From Thermosipho japonicus (GTDB lineage: Bacteria; Thermotogota; Thermotogae; Thermotogales; Fervidobacteriaceae): DNA of 64,000 nucleotides. Position numbers and translations under genes: made by a program. Shown here in pieces: positions 8,815 to 18,163 of this stretch (position 1 is its first letter; every line of letters starts with the position of its first letter). The notes beneath the pieces were generated by a model. It had not been told where the DNA came from. It saw only the letters and a list, made by a program, of their open reading frames with translations, and did not search any database. The stretch lies in assembly GCF_014201655.1 (NCBI RefSeq), contig NZ_JACHEX010000001.1:1-64000 (forward strand), given 5' to 3'.

Positions 8815-10206
8815 TTAAACTATATATTTATTTTCCATTAAATTATAATTTTCAAAATAATATCTATCTTTTCCATCTTTTTTAGCTTTATAAAGGAGCT
8901 TATCCGCAGAGTCAATAAAATCAGTAATAGTTTGATTCATTTTATAAGATGAAACCCCACAACTTATCGTAATTTTTCTTTTATCATTTAAAATACCTCC
9001 CCAATCCGTTTTATGAATTGTATCAAATATTTTTTCAACAGTAGTAAATGCAATTTCTGGAGAGTTGAATAAAATTATAAACTCTTCGCCCCCATACCTT
9101 CCAGCAATAGCATTTTTATCAATGGTATTTTTAATAATATTTGCAAGTTTTTTTAAAACCTTATCTCCGACAACATGCCCATATTTGTCATTTACACTTT
9201 TAAAGTTATCAATGTCAATAATTGCAATAGTTGAATTTGTAGAATATTTTTTTACAAATTCTTCAATTTTTATAATCAAATTCTTTTTGTTATATAACTC
9301 CGTAAGACCATCAAAAATTGAGGCATTCATATATTCTTTAAAGTTGTTTAAAGTGTTAAAAACGACTCCCAAACTAGTGGATATTAAGTTGGTCATACTT
9401 TTAAAATTGTTTAAACCAGGTTTCACAAGGATTATTCCTTCTTCTTTGTTTTCAAATTTTATAAGAAATTTTTCATGTTCTTTTATTTTCTTACTTGAAT
9501 TATCATTAAAATCACCAATGAAAGTCCATGTTGTAGGAATGGTAGGTTTTTCAAAATAAGATAATAAAAGAGCTTTTGCATGATTCTTGCTAACGTTTCC
9601 ATTGAATGAATAAATTCTCCCTTCTGATTCAGAAAGTAATAAAGTAAAAAATGAATCAATATCAAATAAATCTTTAAAGAAGATATATAATCTAAAAATT
9701 AGATGCTTTTCGTCTCTAACAAATTTTAACAAATTTAAAATTTCTTTTTGAAAAATCTCACTTTTTAATTTTTGCTCTATAATTTCATATATTTTTTCTC
9801 TAGAAATTTTATGATTATTTGTCTTAATTGAATAAAAATCATTCATTTTCAAAGTTATAAGAAAATCATCTAACTTATCTTTTTCTTTAAAAATTAATTT
9901 TGAAAAGAATTTATTAGCACCGCTCTTTTTTACCCAAAAATCGTCTAATTTATCGTCAGAACTTGTAAGTATAAAAATTCCAGAATTTTTAAACTCATTA
10001 TAATTTCTTAGCACAATGGACAAAAATATACCCGATATATCAGGCATATTGTAGTCAGTTAAGATAATATCAGGATAATATTCAAAAGCTTTTTTTATAC
10101 CATCAAATCCGGAATCAGCAATATAAACTTCAAAATTACTTTTTAATAAATCATATAACAGTAATCTCCAGAACTTGCTATCATCAACTAATAATATTTT
10201 TTTCAT
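8815..10206 (-). CDS. response regulator with diguanylate cyclase (GGDEF) output
   Basis: A 463-residue signalling protein. Residues 1-120 are a receiver domain: acidic pair D8/D9, phospho-acceptor D51 in ILTDYNMPD, and TSS near residue 82. A middle region (about 130-290) is unassigned. Residues about 295-455 are a GGDEF domain with GRYGGEEFIILF, the GGEEF form of the active site, so it should make cyclic di-GMP. The N-terminal part of that domain contains IDIDNFKSVNDKYGHVVGD, typical of active cyclases. No partner histidine kinase is in the window. It is the first gene of the four-gene operon, with its own promoter just upstream. Confidence 0.88.
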   Translation of the reverse strand: MKKILLVDDSKFWRLLLYDLLKSNFEVYIADSGFDGIKKAFEYYPDIILTDYNMPDISGIFLSIVLRNYNEFKNSGIFILTSSDDKLDDFWVKKSGANKFFSKLIFKEKDKLDDFLITLKMNDFYSIKTNNHKISREKIYEIIEQKLKSEIFQKEILNLLKFVRDEKHLIFRLYIFFKDLFDIDSFFTLLLSESEGRIYSFNGNVSKNHAKALLLSYFEKPTIPTTWTFIGDFNDNSSKKIKEHEKFLIKFENKEEGIILVKPGLNNFKSMTNLISTSLGVVFNTLNNFKEYMNASIFDGLTELYNKKNLIIKIEEFVKKYSTNSTIAIIDIDNFKSVNDKYGHVVGDKVLKKLANIIKNTIDKNAIAGRYGGEEFIILFNSPEIAFTTVEKIFDTIHKTDWGGILNDKRKITISCGVSSYKMNQTITDFIDSADKLLYKAKKDGKDRYYFENYNLMENKYIV

Positions 10207-10245
10207 ATTATTCCCCTAACCCCCACTTATTTCTATCTTTAATAA

Positions 10246-10274
10246 ATTATAACAAAAACACACTTAATTTACAA
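10246..10274 (-). promoter_or_regulatory. promoter of the GGDEF/EEP/PRT-RecQ operon
   Basis: On the minus strand TTGTAA (10269-10274) and TATAAT (10246-10251) are separated by exactly 17 bases. It lies just past the glnA terminator and about 40 bases before the ATG at 10206, so the four genes have their own promoter and are not read through from glnA. Confidence 0.7.
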
Positions 10275-10279
10275 AATCT

Positions 10280-10314
10280 TTAAATAAAAATCCCGGGATA
10301 ATTAAATCCCGGGA
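10280..10314 (-). terminator. rho-independent terminator of glnA
   Basis: The perfect 9-bp stem TCCCGGGAT/ATCCCGGGA (10291-10299 and 10306-10314) has a 6-base loop and is followed on the minus strand by ttttta. It sits 19 bases after the glnA stop. Confidence 0.9.
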
Positions 10315-10332
10315 GTTATTAATGTTTAAATC

Positions 10333-11703
10333 TTATACGTCAAAATAATTTTCAAATTCTTTTGGATGAGGAATTGACATTATTTCTCTAGATTCACTCA
10401 TTTTGATACTTATCCAATGATCAATTAATTCTTTTGGAAATACTGTTAAATATTCATTATCTTTTCTTAATTCATTACAAGCTGCACCGAGCGACGTAGG
10501 AAGTGGTTTAATGTTTTCGTTATACGCATCTCCTTCAAATGGTCCAAATCCCTCTTGAGTTGGGTCTAAGGATTTTCTAATGCCGTCAATACCCGCAAGA
10601 ATCATTGCAGCAAAAGCAAGATATGGATTACATGAAGCATCTATTGTTCTAAACTCAATTCTTCTTTTCTTATCATCTTTCACATATGCAGGAATTCTTA
10701 TTGCTGCTGTTCTGTTTGCCAAAGCAAAAACTGCGTTTGTTGGTGCTTCAAAACCTGGAACTAACCTTCTATATGAGTTAGTTGAAGGATTTGAAAATGC
10801 CATTACAGAGCCAGCATGTTTTAAAAGACCTGCAATGTAAGATAATGCGGTTTCTGAAAGGCCATACAACTTATTACCAGCAAATATGTTCTTTTCATTC
10901 TTTACCATGAATTGATGTACGTGCATTCCATTTCCTGCCTCATTGTACAGTGGTTTTGGCATAAAAGTTACTATTAAACCATATTCTTTTGCAACTTTTC
11001 TAGCGATATATTTTACTAAAAGTGTATAATCAGCCGCTTTTAAAGCATCTACAAAACTAAGTTCTATTTCTACTTGACATGTTCCAACTTCATGGTGATG
11101 GTATTTCACTGGAACACCGTATTTTAATAGTTCATTTACTATTTTATTCCTTACTTCCATCAAAGTGTCAAAAGGCGGAATTCTATGATATCCTTTCTTC
11201 CTCCCAATAAAATATTCACCTTTATCGAACGAATTCCAGAAACCTTCATCACTATCAATGTAAACACTAATATCATTACTTTCAACTGTATACCTAACAT
11301 CTTTAAAAATGTGAAATTCATATTCTGGCCCAAAATATACTTTATCAGCAATATCACTAATTGATTCAAGAGTCTTTTTTAATAAGCTTCTTGGATCATG
11401 TAGTGAAGGCTCTCCTGTTTCTACATTATAAACATCACAGATCATTGAAAGAACCTTATCATCACCTATATACTCAATAATTGCAGTGGTTGGATCCGGG
11501 ATCATAATCATGTCACTATTAGTAACTCTTGCATATCCCAAATTTGACGCATCGAAACCTACACCATCATAAAAAGTTTTTTCAGAAAAATTTGTTCTTG
11601 CAAGTGTTACATGCCTCCACTTTCCTAAAATATCAACAACCTTCAAGTCTATCAAATTTATTTTTTCACGTTCAACTAACTCTAAAATTTCCTTTATTTC
11701 CAT
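10333..11703 (-). CDS. glnA: glutamine synthetase, type I
   Basis: Makes glutamine from glutamate, ammonia and ATP; a cytoplasmic dodecamer in this family. The 456-residue form chosen here starts at MEIKEILELVE (ATG at 11703), which has ggagg seven bases upstream. An upstream in-frame extension lacks such a site. Motifs: FDASNLGYARV, YFGPEYEFHIF (metal-binding Glu), YHHHEVGTCQVEIE, NEAGNGMHVHQFM (His), NPSTNSYRRLVPGFEAPT, RIEFRTIDAS. The adenylylation region typical of enterobacterial GS-I-beta (NLYDLPPEE) is not seen, which fits the GS-I-alpha type. It ends in its own terminator, and palindromes upstream may regulate it. Confidence 0.95.
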   Translation of the reverse strand: MEIKEILELVEREKINLIDLKVVDILGKWRHVTLARTNFSEKTFYDGVGFDASNLGYARVTNSDMIMIPDPTTAIIEYIGDDKVLSMICDVYNVETGEPSLHDPRSLLKKTLESISDIADKVYFGPEYEFHIFKDVRYTVESNDISVYIDSDEGFWNSFDKGEYFIGRKKGYHRIPPFDTLMEVRNKIVNELLKYGVPVKYHHHEVGTCQVEIELSFVDALKAADYTLLVKYIARKVAKEYGLIVTFMPKPLYNEAGNGMHVHQFMVKNEKNIFAGNKLYGLSETALSYIAGLLKHAGSVMAFSNPSTNSYRRLVPGFEAPTNAVFALANRTAAIRIPAYVKDDKKRRIEFRTIDASCNPYLAFAAMILAGIDGIRKSLDPTQEGFGPFEGDAYNENIKPLPTSLGAACNELRKDNEYLTVFPKELIDHWISIKMSESREIMSIPHPKEFENYFDV

Positions 11704-11778
11704 CTTATACCTCCATTCATATTTGTTTTTATTGCATGTATAGTTTAACATCTTACAAAATTTTCAACAATGATAGCT

Positions 11779-11810
11779 ATTAATGTTTAATCATTAATAA
11801 GAATAATTCT
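11779..11810. promoter_or_regulatory. two palindromes between glnA and the WD40 gene
   Basis: ATTAATG-tttaat-CATTAAT (11779-11798) and AGAAT-a-ATTCT (11800-11810) lie side by side in the divergent intergenic region, about 75 bases upstream of the glnA start. They could be operators for a nitrogen or redox regulator. AT-rich DNA yields such repeats by chance, so confidence is limited. Confidence 0.3.
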
Positions 11811-11828
11811 GATTAATTTTTTTACTGT

Positions 11829-11857
11829 TTCTTATTTTAACTCTTTTATGCTATCAT
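11829..11857 (+). promoter_or_regulatory. possible leaderless promoter of the WD40 gene
   Basis: A -10-like TATCAT (11852-11857) lies 17 bases after a weak -35-like ttctta (11829-11834). The ATG at 11865 begins only 7 bases after the -10, where transcription would start, and no ribosome-binding site is visible. This suggests a leaderless transcript. Confidence 0.35.
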
Positions 11858-11864
11858 ATTTGAT

Positions 11865-14285
11865 ATGAAAAGATATGTAATTTTTTTGGTTATTATAATC
11901 TTTTTGAAAATTTTTGGATTTAATTTTAATCTTTTTGGTCACCAAGGAGCAATATGGCAGGTAAAAGTTTTTGATAATTTATTATATACATCAGCTTCTG
12001 ATGGAAAAGTTATTATATGGGATTATAAAAAGCTTACTATTTTAAAAACTATTTATTCACACAATTCTTGGGCAAGAGCTTTACATATAGACGATAGTTA
12101 TATATATGTAGGAGGTTATAAGCCAGATAATAAATTAAAAATATATGATAGACGTAATGTAACATTGCTAAAAGAAATAGAGTATGAAAATGGTTCAATA
12201 TTTACTGTAACTTCCAATGAAAATTTTATCGCATTCTCTGGTTCAGCTAATAGAGTATATTTAGTTGACAAAGAAAAATTTAATATAGTTTTTAATTATA
12301 GACATGATGCATGGGTTAGAGACATATTTTTTGATGGAAATTTAGTTTATAGTTGTGATGAAAAAGGTGTAGTAATTGTTTATGATACTTCTTCTTTTAG
12401 GCTAGTTAAAATTTTAAATTTTGAATATAAATTAATAAAGGTTGTAAAATTTAAAAACAAAATATACTTTGTATCATCAAATGGTTACATACTGAATGAG
12501 AGCTCCATTATTAAATTAACCAATTCTTTTACAGCTGCATACTCAGATGGTAATAAATTGATTTTTGGAGATAAGGATGGATATATATATTTTTTTGATG
12601 GTAGATTAAAAAACAAGCTTCGAGTAGTTAATGACGGAATTTTGAGTATATGTAAATACCAAAACTCTTTATTTATTAGTACCACTTCTGGTAAGTTATT
12701 AAAATTAGATAACGACGGAACTTATAGAGTAACATATTTTCCTAACAATTTTTCAATAATAAAGAAAACTAAAATTGTTGAAAATAATCTTTATGTATTA
12801 AAGTTTGATGGGACATTATTAAAATATGATCTTGTAACTGGTAAAATTATACAAAAGTATTATAAAATTTCAAATTTTGAAATTTCTAACTCAAAGTTTT
12901 ATACAGTTAATTTAAAAAACCAATTATTACTAGATTCAAATGTTTTGTTTGAGTCACTGAATGAAATAACACTAATTTTAGAATTCAATAATCTTTTATT
13001 TGTTGGTACATATGAAGAGCTTTTTATTTTTAAAGATTTTCAACTTTTTAATTATATTTCCATACCAAATCATTGGTTCATATCTTATGAAATTAATTAT
13101 AACAAGGTACTTTTTGGAACAAGTAAAGGCAATGTAATTACTTATAATATTATTAATAATAATTTTAACATAGAAGATTTTTCAGATTCTCCAATTGTTA
13201 AAATTTTGAATGGTATACCAATAACTTTTGATGGAACAATAGGTAAAAAATATAAGTTAGATACAAATATTTACGATGCTGTAGTTTTTAATTCAATAAT
13301 ATATTTATCTACCTCAAAAGGTCTATACTCACTTTCAGATAATTTGCTCAAAAAAGTATTAGAGAAAAAAGGACTTGTTTTTCTTGAATCATATAACAAA
13401 AAAATTTATGCAATAGATTATAATGGTTCTATTAGTATTTTTGATGAAAATTTTAACGAGTATGGGACTTTATCTGAAAAACATTTTACTATATCAAAAA
13501 TTGATTCATATAACGACATCCTTGTGACTACAGGAGGTAGTAAAATAAACATATGGAAAATTAATGGTGAAAAATTAGTTCTTTTAAAAACATTTGAAGG
13601 ACATTTTGATGTTATAAGGGATGTAAAAATTATTGATAAAAATAGGTTTGTGACAGCATCAAGTGATAGAACTATGAAAATATGGGATTTTTCTGGAAGA
13701 CTCATTAAAACACTTTCTCTACACAGCGCTTATGTTTGGACTCTTGATTTTCAAAATGGATTACTTTTTTCTGGTGGTTGGGATGGATTTATATACGGAT
13801 ATAATTTAAATAGCGGAAAAGTTATCTTTGAAAAAAGATTTTCTTCAAAAATTACTATGATAAGAATAGTAAATAACTATTTGTTTTTATCGTTTATTAA
13901 TGGAAAAATAATAAGGTATGATTTTTTGAAAGACAAACAAATCACGTTAATTGATACTGAAAGTACTATATGGGTGTTTGATATCTATAAAAATTATCTT
14001 GTTTTTGGTGATGAAAATGGAATTTGTTATATTTATAGTCTAAACAATGAGGAAATTAAAAAGATACATGTTCATAACTCAACAATATTTAGTATAAAAG
14101 TTCTTAATGATAAGATAGTAACCGGAGCAAACGATAATTCTATAAAAATAATTGATTTTTCTGGAAATGTACTGTATTCATATAATAATTTTAAAATTTC
14201 TGTTTTGTCTATAGCAATAGATGAAAAGAAAAATCACATCTTCTTATCAAACGGTGAAAAACCTATAGTTTTGCAAATTCCTTAA
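11865..14285 (+). CDS. exported WD40-type beta-propeller repeat protein
   Basis: An 806-residue protein with an N-terminal hydrophobic export signal (about residues 4-20; no lipobox cysteine). The rest is repeated blades; those closest to WD40 are DGKVIIWDYK, SDRTMKIWDFSG and DNSIKIIDFSG, with GH dipeptides at blade starts (FGHQGAIWQ, FEGHFDVIRD). The length allows two propellers or one large and one partial. Such proteins are usually binding scaffolds; no catalytic motif is seen. It overlaps the convergent K+ channel gene by 23 bases at its end. No ribosome-binding site is visible, so the start is less certain than usual, although a good signal peptide begins right there. Confidence 0.8.
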   Translation: MKRYVIFLVIIIFLKIFGFNFNLFGHQGAIWQVKVFDNLLYTSASDGKVIIWDYKKLTILKTIYSHNSWARALHIDDSYIYVGGYKPDNKLKIYDRRNVTLLKEIEYENGSIFTVTSNENFIAFSGSANRVYLVDKEKFNIVFNYRHDAWVRDIFFDGNLVYSCDEKGVVIVYDTSSFRLVKILNFEYKLIKVVKFKNKIYFVSSNGYILNESSIIKLTNSFTAAYSDGNKLIFGDKDGYIYFFDGRLKNKLRVVNDGILSICKYQNSLFISTTSGKLLKLDNDGTYRVTYFPNNFSIIKKTKIVENNLYVLKFDGTLLKYDLVTGKIIQKYYKISNFEISNSKFYTVNLKNQLLLDSNVLFESLNEITLILEFNNLLFVGTYEELFIFKDFQLFNYISIPNHWFISYEINYNKVLFGTSKGNVITYNIINNNFNIEDFSDSPIVKILNGIPITFDGTIGKKYKLDTNIYDAVVFNSIIYLSTSKGLYSLSDNLLKKVLEKKGLVFLESYNKKIYAIDYNGSISIFDENFNEYGTLSEKHFTISKIDSYNDILVTTGGSKINIWKINGEKLVLLKTFEGHFDVIRDVKIIDKNRFVTASSDRTMKIWDFSGRLIKTLSLHSAYVWTLDFQNGLLFSGGWDGFIYGYNLNSGKVIFEKRFSSKITMIRIVNNYLFLSFINGKIIRYDFLKDKQITLIDTESTIWVFDIYKNYLVFGDENGICYIYSLNNEEIKKIHVHNSTIFSIKVLNDKIVTGANDNSIKIIDFSGNVLYSYNNFKISVLSIAIDEKKNHIFLSNGEKPIVLQIP

Positions 14286-15285
14286 ATTTTTCAATATCCT
14301 CTTTTCTTCCCATAATCATTAATGAATCATCTTCCAAGATTTCAAAATCACCATCAGGTCCAAATATATTTTCTCCTTTTCTTAAAGCTGCAACTACCAT
14401 TATTTTAAACTTTTTAGATAGTTGTAATTCTGAAAGTTTTTTACTAATTATAGAGCTCTTTGGAGGTATTTTAACCTCTTCTATTCTGTAAGATTCATTT
14501 CCAAATGCAAAAAGATCTAAAAAGTTAACACTGTCTGGACGAGTTGTAAGACGTGCCATTCTAGTGCCCGCAATTTCAGCAGCAGCAACAACAGTTGTAG
14601 CTCCAGCATATATAAGTTTTCTAATTGATGCTACATCAGTAACTTTTGAAATTATAGTCATTGTAGGATTTAACGTTCTTGCACTTAAGACAACAAAAAC
14701 GTTAACATGATCTTCAGGAAGTGTAGTTATTAATGCTTTTGCTTTTGTCACACCTGCCTCAAGTAATATATCTTCTTCTGCAGCATCACCAACTATATAA
14801 GGAATTGATATGTTATAACCTTCAACTACTTTATTTATGTTTTCTTCATTCAAATCAATTATAACAAAGTTTTCTTTCTCTCGGATCAATTCCCCAATTA
14901 CATATTGGCCAGTTTTACCCGCCCCAACCACTATAATGTGGTCTTTTAGTTTACTAATCATTTTCCTGTTTCTCCTTTCTTTCATATAATTACTTAACTT
15001 TCCTTCAACAATTATTGCAGTAACAGTTGAAACTCCATATAATACAACACTTACACCTAAAAATATCAAAAAAGATGTAAATAATCGACCTGTTTCAGAT
15101 AAATTCTCTGGCATGGTATAGCCAACTGTAGAAATTGTAATTGCAGTAAAGAAAAATGCATCAACAAAAGGGAGTCCTTCAAAATAATGATAATAAAGGA
15201 CTCCTAAAAGCAATACTATGACTATTAATATTGAAAAAAAAGCAATTTGTTTTAAAAGCGTCTTTTCTATATTTTCTCTATTCAT
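14263..15285 (-). CDS. two-TM potassium channel with RCK (TrkA) domains
   Basis: A 340-residue channel subunit of the MthK/Kch type. Two membrane segments flank a pore loop with the selectivity filter STVGYT. A cytoplasmic TrkA-N/RCK domain follows with the nucleotide-binding GAGKTGQYVIGELI, then a TrkA-C domain (PPKSSIISKKLSELQL). It probably forms a ligand-gated tetrameric K+ channel. I chose ATG at 15285 (MNRENIEK) over a TTG nine bases earlier because GAGGG precedes it, though the spacing is short. It overlaps the cupin gene upstream and the convergent WD40 gene downstream. Confidence 0.88.
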   Translation of the reverse strand: MNRENIEKTLLKQIAFFSILIVIVLLLGVLYYHYFEGLPFVDAFFFTAITISTVGYTMPENLSETGRLFTSFLIFLGVSVVLYGVSTVTAIIVEGKLSNYMKERRNRKMISKLKDHIIVVGAGKTGQYVIGELIREKENFVIIDLNEENINKVVEGYNISIPYIVGDAAEEDILLEAGVTKAKALITTLPEDHVNVFVVLSARTLNPTMTIISKVTDVASIRKLIYAGATTVVAAAEIAGTRMARLTTRPDSVNFLDLFAFGNESYRIEEVKIPPKSSIISKKLSELQLSKKFKIMVVAALRKGENIFGPDGDFEILEDDSLMIMGRKEDIEKFKEFAKL

Positions 15286-15619
15286 TTCCCTCAATGTAAG
15301 GTATTACACAAATAAATTCTGCATCTTCATTTCCTACATTGACAAATTGATGTTCTTCATTTGGTTTGACAAAAATAAATGCTCCTGCTGTAACATCAGT
15401 TTTATTATCTTTAGAGACAACTTGTATTTTTCCTTTTAAAACAAATATTTCATGTTCCCAATTATGAGTATGATAAGGTGTATTAGCTCCGGGTTTTAAT
15501 CTAAAAAGCCTCATTACAAAATTTTTAGCACCATCTTTTGAACCTATCAATATTCTTTTCTCAACTTTTCCATTATCTATTATTATAGGTTCTACTTTTT
15601 CTGGCGTGGATATTATCAT
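15278..15619 (-). CDS. small cupin-domain protein
   Basis: A 113-residue single-domain cupin. Metal-binding residues of motif 1 are visible in TPYHTHNWEHEIFVLKG (His, His, Glu pattern) and of motif 2 in FVKPNEEHQFVNVG (His). A mannose-6-phosphate isomerase-like small cupin is the closest description; the substrate is unknown. The ATG at 15619 has ggagga before it and lies 47 bases inside the end of jag, and the 3' end overlaps the K+ channel start, so it is translated from the yidC-jag transcript or its extension. Confidence 0.85.
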   Translation of the reverse strand: MIISTPEKVEPIIIDNGKVEKRILIGSKDGAKNFVMRLFRLKPGANTPYHTHNWEHEIFVLKGKIQVVSKDNKTDVTAGAFIFVKPNEEHQFVNVGNEDAEFICVIPYIEGNE

Positions 15620-16253
15620 GATTTCTCCTCCTTTCGATGACTACATAACGATAAGGTTCAACTCCCTCAGAAAAAGAATGAACATGTGGATATTTCTTTA
15701 AAAATTCGTGAACTAGCCTTCTTTCAAAAGAAAACATCGGATCAAGTTCAACTCTTTCTACTCCAGCTGATATTTTTTCTACTGCATTTTCTACAATTTT
15801 TTTAATTAATTCTTTTCTTTTTTCCCTGTAGTCTCCTGCATCAATTATAACAGTAATTTTTATATCTGAAAGTCTGTTTAAAAATATTGTAGCAATATGC
15901 TGAAGCGCCCCTAGACCTTTACCATGCTTTCCAATAATTTTTCCTATTCCTTCACCGTCAATTTTAGCTATAAAAAGCCTTGGATTTTTAGCAAAAACAC
16001 TTACTTTAATATCTGAGTCAAAATAAGAAACAATGTTTTTTAAAAATTCTTCAAGCTTTCTTTCATAAAATTCCTTTTTTATTGTTATTTCCACTACAGC
16101 ATCTCTTGCAAGAAAACCAAAAAAACCACTTGAACCTTTATCTATTACTAAATATTCATATTCATTTTTGCTTATTTTCATTTCTTCTTCAAATATTGCA
16201 AGGACTTCTTCAACACTTTTACCAGTAATTGTCAATTTTTTCAAGTCTTTCAC
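15573..16253 (-). CDS. jag: Jag (SpoIIIJ-associated) RNA-binding protein
   Basis: A 226-residue cytoplasmic protein with the three Jag parts: an N-terminal Jag_N domain (GKSVEEVLAIFEEE, SSGFFGFLARDAVVEI), a KH domain with the GxxG-type loop IGKHGKGLGALQHIA, and an R3H domain (FERRLVHEFLKKYPHVHS). It binds RNA and is genetically linked to YidC and cell-envelope control. The start is GTG at 16253, overlapping the yidC stop as GTGA. A TTG three codons later is possible and has better spacing to the purine-rich stretch. The last 16 codons overlap the cupin gene. Confidence 0.92.
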   Translation of the reverse strand: MKDLKKLTITGKSVEEVLAIFEEEMKISKNEYEYLVIDKGSSGFFGFLARDAVVEITIKKEFYERKLEEFLKNIVSYFDSDIKVSVFAKNPRLFIAKIDGEGIGKIIGKHGKGLGALQHIATIFLNRLSDIKITVIIDAGDYREKRKELIKKIVENAVEKISAGVERVELDPMFSFERRLVHEFLKKYPHVHSFSEGVEPYRYVVIERRRNHDNIHARKSRTYNNR

Positions 16254-17554
16254 CCCTTATTAGGTAATCCCCAAAGTTCTCTTTGTGTAATTCCCTTAAT
16301 TTTATATTTTTTATAGATATAATAGGTTATACCTAATTGTATCAAAGTGTTTGACGTATAATAGAGGAATACACCACTTGGTAAACCAATGAATAAAAAT
16401 GGGAAAATAAAACTCATTATTATGCTCTGCCATGCGGTCCTTGAATCTTGGCTAGTTATAAGTGCTAGATAATAACCAGCTAATATCTGAATTACCAAAA
16501 AAATCCAATTTGCACTAAATCCACCTGCTGTTAAGTCATTCCAGAAAAGGAATCTACCACTAAAAGCAAACTCTTCTTGATAGTACCTAATAACTTGGTA
16601 AAGAATTATGAATATAGGAAGTTGTACAAAAGCCATTAAGCATCCACTTGCTGGATTGATTTTATTTTCTCTATATGCCTTAAGTAATTCTTGTTGTTGT
16701 TTTTGTGGGTCTTTATATTTTTTCTTAATTTGTTCAACAATAGGCTGTAACTTTCTCATTTTAATCATTGACTTTGTTTGTGAGTGATAAAGAGGATATA
16801 AAACAAATCTTACAATAATTGTAAACACTATAATTGTAAGACCAAAATTTCTGGTAAAATTATTGATCCAACCAAAGAAATAAACTAAAGGATAAAGTAT
16901 AAAGTCAAACCAGCCACCTACACCTGATACTGTTTTAAGCATTTCTGAAATCAAATCATAGTCATCTGAAAATGCACTTTTAATAAGAGTTTTTTTATAA
17001 GGGCCAATATACACCAAGAATCTTAAATTTGATCCTTTAACACTATTCCCACCAAGAGTATTACCATTAAATTTTATAATCGAAATTATGTCACCCTTAC
17101 TATAAAATGATAAAAAGATGTTATTCCTAAGCCTATCATCATTTTCAAAACCTACTCTTGGCACATGAACAACAACTTCTTTCGAAGATATAACTGATAC
17201 ATCAAATATGTAATTTGGACCTTCTTTGAAATTATATATTTTTTCAATTTCATCAGAATAGTTAAATTTCAATGTAACTTCAGTATATTTATCTCCATCC
17301 TTTAATCCTTGCCAACTAAACGTTGGTGTTGAACTAACACCTTCAATATCAAAACCATCGTTTGAATATAAAAACATTCTTGCTCTTCTCTCAATAGTTC
17401 TATATACTTCACTTAAGTTTCCATTATAGTCAAATTTATATTCCATAAATTTTGTAAAAACATATATTCCATCAGTTCTTTCTTCCACAGAAATAGTACC
17501 AGCAATCATTATAAGTGTAGCAAACAAAAAAATGACGGCAATTATCCTTTTCAA
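16250..17554 (-). CDS. yidC: YidC/Oxa1 membrane protein insertase
   Basis: A 434-residue inner-membrane insertase. It has an N-terminal signal-like segment, an extracytoplasmic domain of about 190 residues, and then the five-helix Oxa1 core from about residue 215 ([20 protein letters not shown], with the conserved Arg in the groove). The coiled-coil loop [20 protein letters not shown] and [11 protein letters not shown] follow. It works with Sec and alone, together with YidD and Jag encoded on either side. The start is TTG at 17554, overlapping the yidD stop (TTGA). Confidence 0.95.
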   Translation of the reverse strand: MKRIIAVIFLFATLIMIAGTISVEERTDGIYVFTKFMEYKFDYNGNLSEVYRTIERRARMFLYSNDGFDIEGVSSTPTFSWQGLKDGDKYTEVTLKFNYSDEIEKIYNFKEGPNYIFDVSVISSKEVVVHVPRVGFENDDRLRNNIFLSFYSKGDIISIIKFNGNTLGGNSVKGSNLRFLVYIGPYKKTLIKSAFSDDYDLISEMLKTVSGVGGWFDFILYPLVYFFGWINNFTRNFGLTIIVFTIIVRFVLYPLYHSQTKSMIKMRKLQPIVEQIKKKYKDPQKQQQELLKAYRENKINPASGCLMAFVQLPIFIILYQVIRYYQEEFAFSGRFLFWNDLTAGGFSANWIFLVIQILAGYYLALITSQDSRTAWQSIIMSFIFPFLFIGLPSGVFLYYTSNTLIQLGITYYIYKKYKIKGITQRELWGLPNKG

Positions 17555-17796
17555 CCAGACCGCCTCCCCTTAAAAATATAAAACTTTTCTGGAACTGGAT
17601 CGTATCCGCCTTCATGCAATGGATTACATCTTAAAATACGCTTGAAGCCCAGGAAAAGACCTTTAAAAATCCCAAACTTCTGGACCGCTTGATAAGTATA
17701 TTCAGAACATGTAGGTGTATAAATACATGTTGGTGGTTTTAAAGGAGATATAAATTTCTGATAAAATCTAATCAGCTTTAATATTATTTTCCTCAT
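17551..17796 (-). CDS. yidD: YidD membrane protein insertion efficiency factor
   Basis: An 81-residue protein with the family's cysteine-rich core [19 protein letters not shown] and [19 protein letters not shown] basic amphipathic N-terminus ([19 protein letters not shown]) binds the membrane surface. It lies in the usual place between rnpA and yidC. The start ATG overlaps the end of rnpA. Confidence 0.95.
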   Translation of the reverse strand: MRKIILKLIRFYQKFISPLKPPTCIYTPTCSEYTYQAVQKFGIFKGLFLGFKRILRCNPLHEGGYDPVPEKFYIFKGRRSG

Positions 17797-18163
17797 TGCC
17801 TATCCTTTCGAATAACTCTAAAAGTGCTTCTTTAAATTGACTAAATTGAATATGTTTAAAATTCTTTGATAACAACTTTCTTACAATAATTAAATAATCG
17901 TATCCTTTTGGAATTTTCATTTTATTTGTTCTTACAATTTCACGCATCCATCTTTTTACTTTATTCCTTTTTACTGCCTTACCAAATTTCTTTTTTACTG
18001 AAAAAGCAAACTTGCTGTAATCTAGTCCATTTTTACAATACAAAATTACAAAATAACTACTTTGAACACTTCTCCCATTCTTATAAACTTTTAAAATGTC
18101 TTTCCTGAGCTTCAAGCGTTCTTCTTTTTTAAATCCAAACCGTTTTATACTGCTAGTCTCCAT
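17768..18163 (-). CDS. rnpA: ribonuclease P protein component
   Basis: A 131-residue basic protein that assists the RNase P RNA in trimming tRNA 5' ends. Family motifs: [35 protein letters not shown] (the RNR-type RNA-binding signature is here [14 protein letters not shown]) and YDYLIIVRK. It starts inside the last 19 bases of rpmH and overlaps yidD by 29 bases, a compressed version of the common rpmH-rnpA-yidD-yidC order. Confidence 0.95.
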   Translation of the reverse strand: METSSIKRFGFKKEERLKLRKDILKVYKNGRSVQSSYFVILYCKNGLDYSKFAFSVKKKFGKAVKRNKVKRWMREIVRTNKMKIPKGYDYLIIVRKLLSKNFKHIQFSQFKEALLELFERIGNEENNIKAD

